Notes under the pieces: model-generated
Database searches by the model: none
What the model was told of the DNA's origin: nothing
The model's input: the letters and a program-made list of their open reading frames with translations, nothing else
Origin: Acidobacteriota bacterium
GTDB lineage: Bacteria; Acidobacteriota; Vicinamibacteria; Vicinamibacterales; Vicinamibacteraceae
Direction: 5' to 3'
Assembly (NCBI GenBank): GCA_023429845.1
Contig: JAEZCY010000327.1
Coordinates: 1 to 29,377 of the forward strand
Length of the DNA stretch: 29,377 nt
Program-made: the position numbers and the translations under genes
In this document: piece by piece, positions 29,336 through 29,377 of the stretch
Position numbering within the stretch: position 1 is the stretch's first letter
Layout: the number at the start of each line of letters is the position of its first letter

Positions 29336-29377
29336 CGGAGACGGACGGCTCGGACGCGGAGATGGACGGCTCGGAGA
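29336..29377 (+). repeat. 21-bp tandem repeat, two copies, running off the window
   Basis: Units starting at 29336 and 29357 share CGGAGAYGGACGGCTCGG, with a 21-bp period. The second unit is identical over 18 bp to 26196-26213. The array lies just upstream of the hydrolase gene and continues past the window edge, so the copy number is unknown. Confidence 0.75.

Overview
This window is one stretch of a high-GC, tightly packed bacterial chromosome, and every gene in it looks like housekeeping or envelope biology. No insertion sequence, prophage, plasmid or CRISPR signal is visible. Gene content fits an Acidobacteriota genome, perhaps Vicinamibacteria: a reduced cytochrome c maturation cluster with fused genes and a cysteine-type CcmE, tandem-hydrolase and WD40-like secreted proteins, and GTG/TTG starts. 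That placement is inference; a recA or marker-gene phylogeny would settle it.

Layout. A tRNA-Phe and recA lie on the minus strand at 1-1327, followed by a divergent metal-dependent hydrolase-like membrane protein (1577-2119). Two CoA enzymes follow on the minus strand, 3-hydroxybutyryl-CoA dehydrogenase and a thiolase (2132-4287). From 4343 the plus strand carries a DUF721/DciA-like gene, maf, and a complete run of cytochrome c maturation genes: ccmE, a ccmF-ccmH fusion, a CcmI-like zinc-ribbon protein, an unassigned Ig-like/coiled-coil membrane protein, a ccmA-ccmB fusion, ccmC, ccmD, and a 45-residue membrane protein (5242-12577). A repeat-rich gap (12574-12713) separates this from a minus-strand group: aroA, aroK and a phosphoesterase. 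Then come an RsbW-like ATPase, an inositol monophosphatase and an outer-membrane barrel (15407-17497).

From 17536 to 23594 lies an envelope/glycan group: a GT-C membrane glycosyltransferase (minus), then a DedA-like membrane protein, a GT2 polyprenyl-phosphate sugar transferase, a hexapeptide acyltransferase and an asparagine synthetase-type amidotransferase (plus). A GlpD-like oxidoreductase (minus), a methyltransferase, a lipoprotein with a WD40-like propeller, and a secreted alpha/beta hydrolase (minus) finish the window.

The most interesting signals are these. (1) The Ccm system combines a CxxxY-type CcmE, normally reported where CcmH is absent, with a CcmH-like domain fused to CcmF and carrying an unusual cysteine pattern. 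CcmA is also fused to CcmB, and three accessory proteins are embedded in the cluster. (2) Four hairpins share one architecture, GTAG directly abutting an 8-9 bp perfect stem, while the stem sequences differ; they look like a REP-type family. (3) Several genes have a TAnnnT box 6-7 nt before the start codon and no Shine-Dalgarno, suggesting leaderless transcripts. (4) Heptanucleotide tandem repeats occur in a promoter region and inside a lipoprotein signal-peptide sequence. (5) A dispersed 15-18 bp repeat occurs at three loci.
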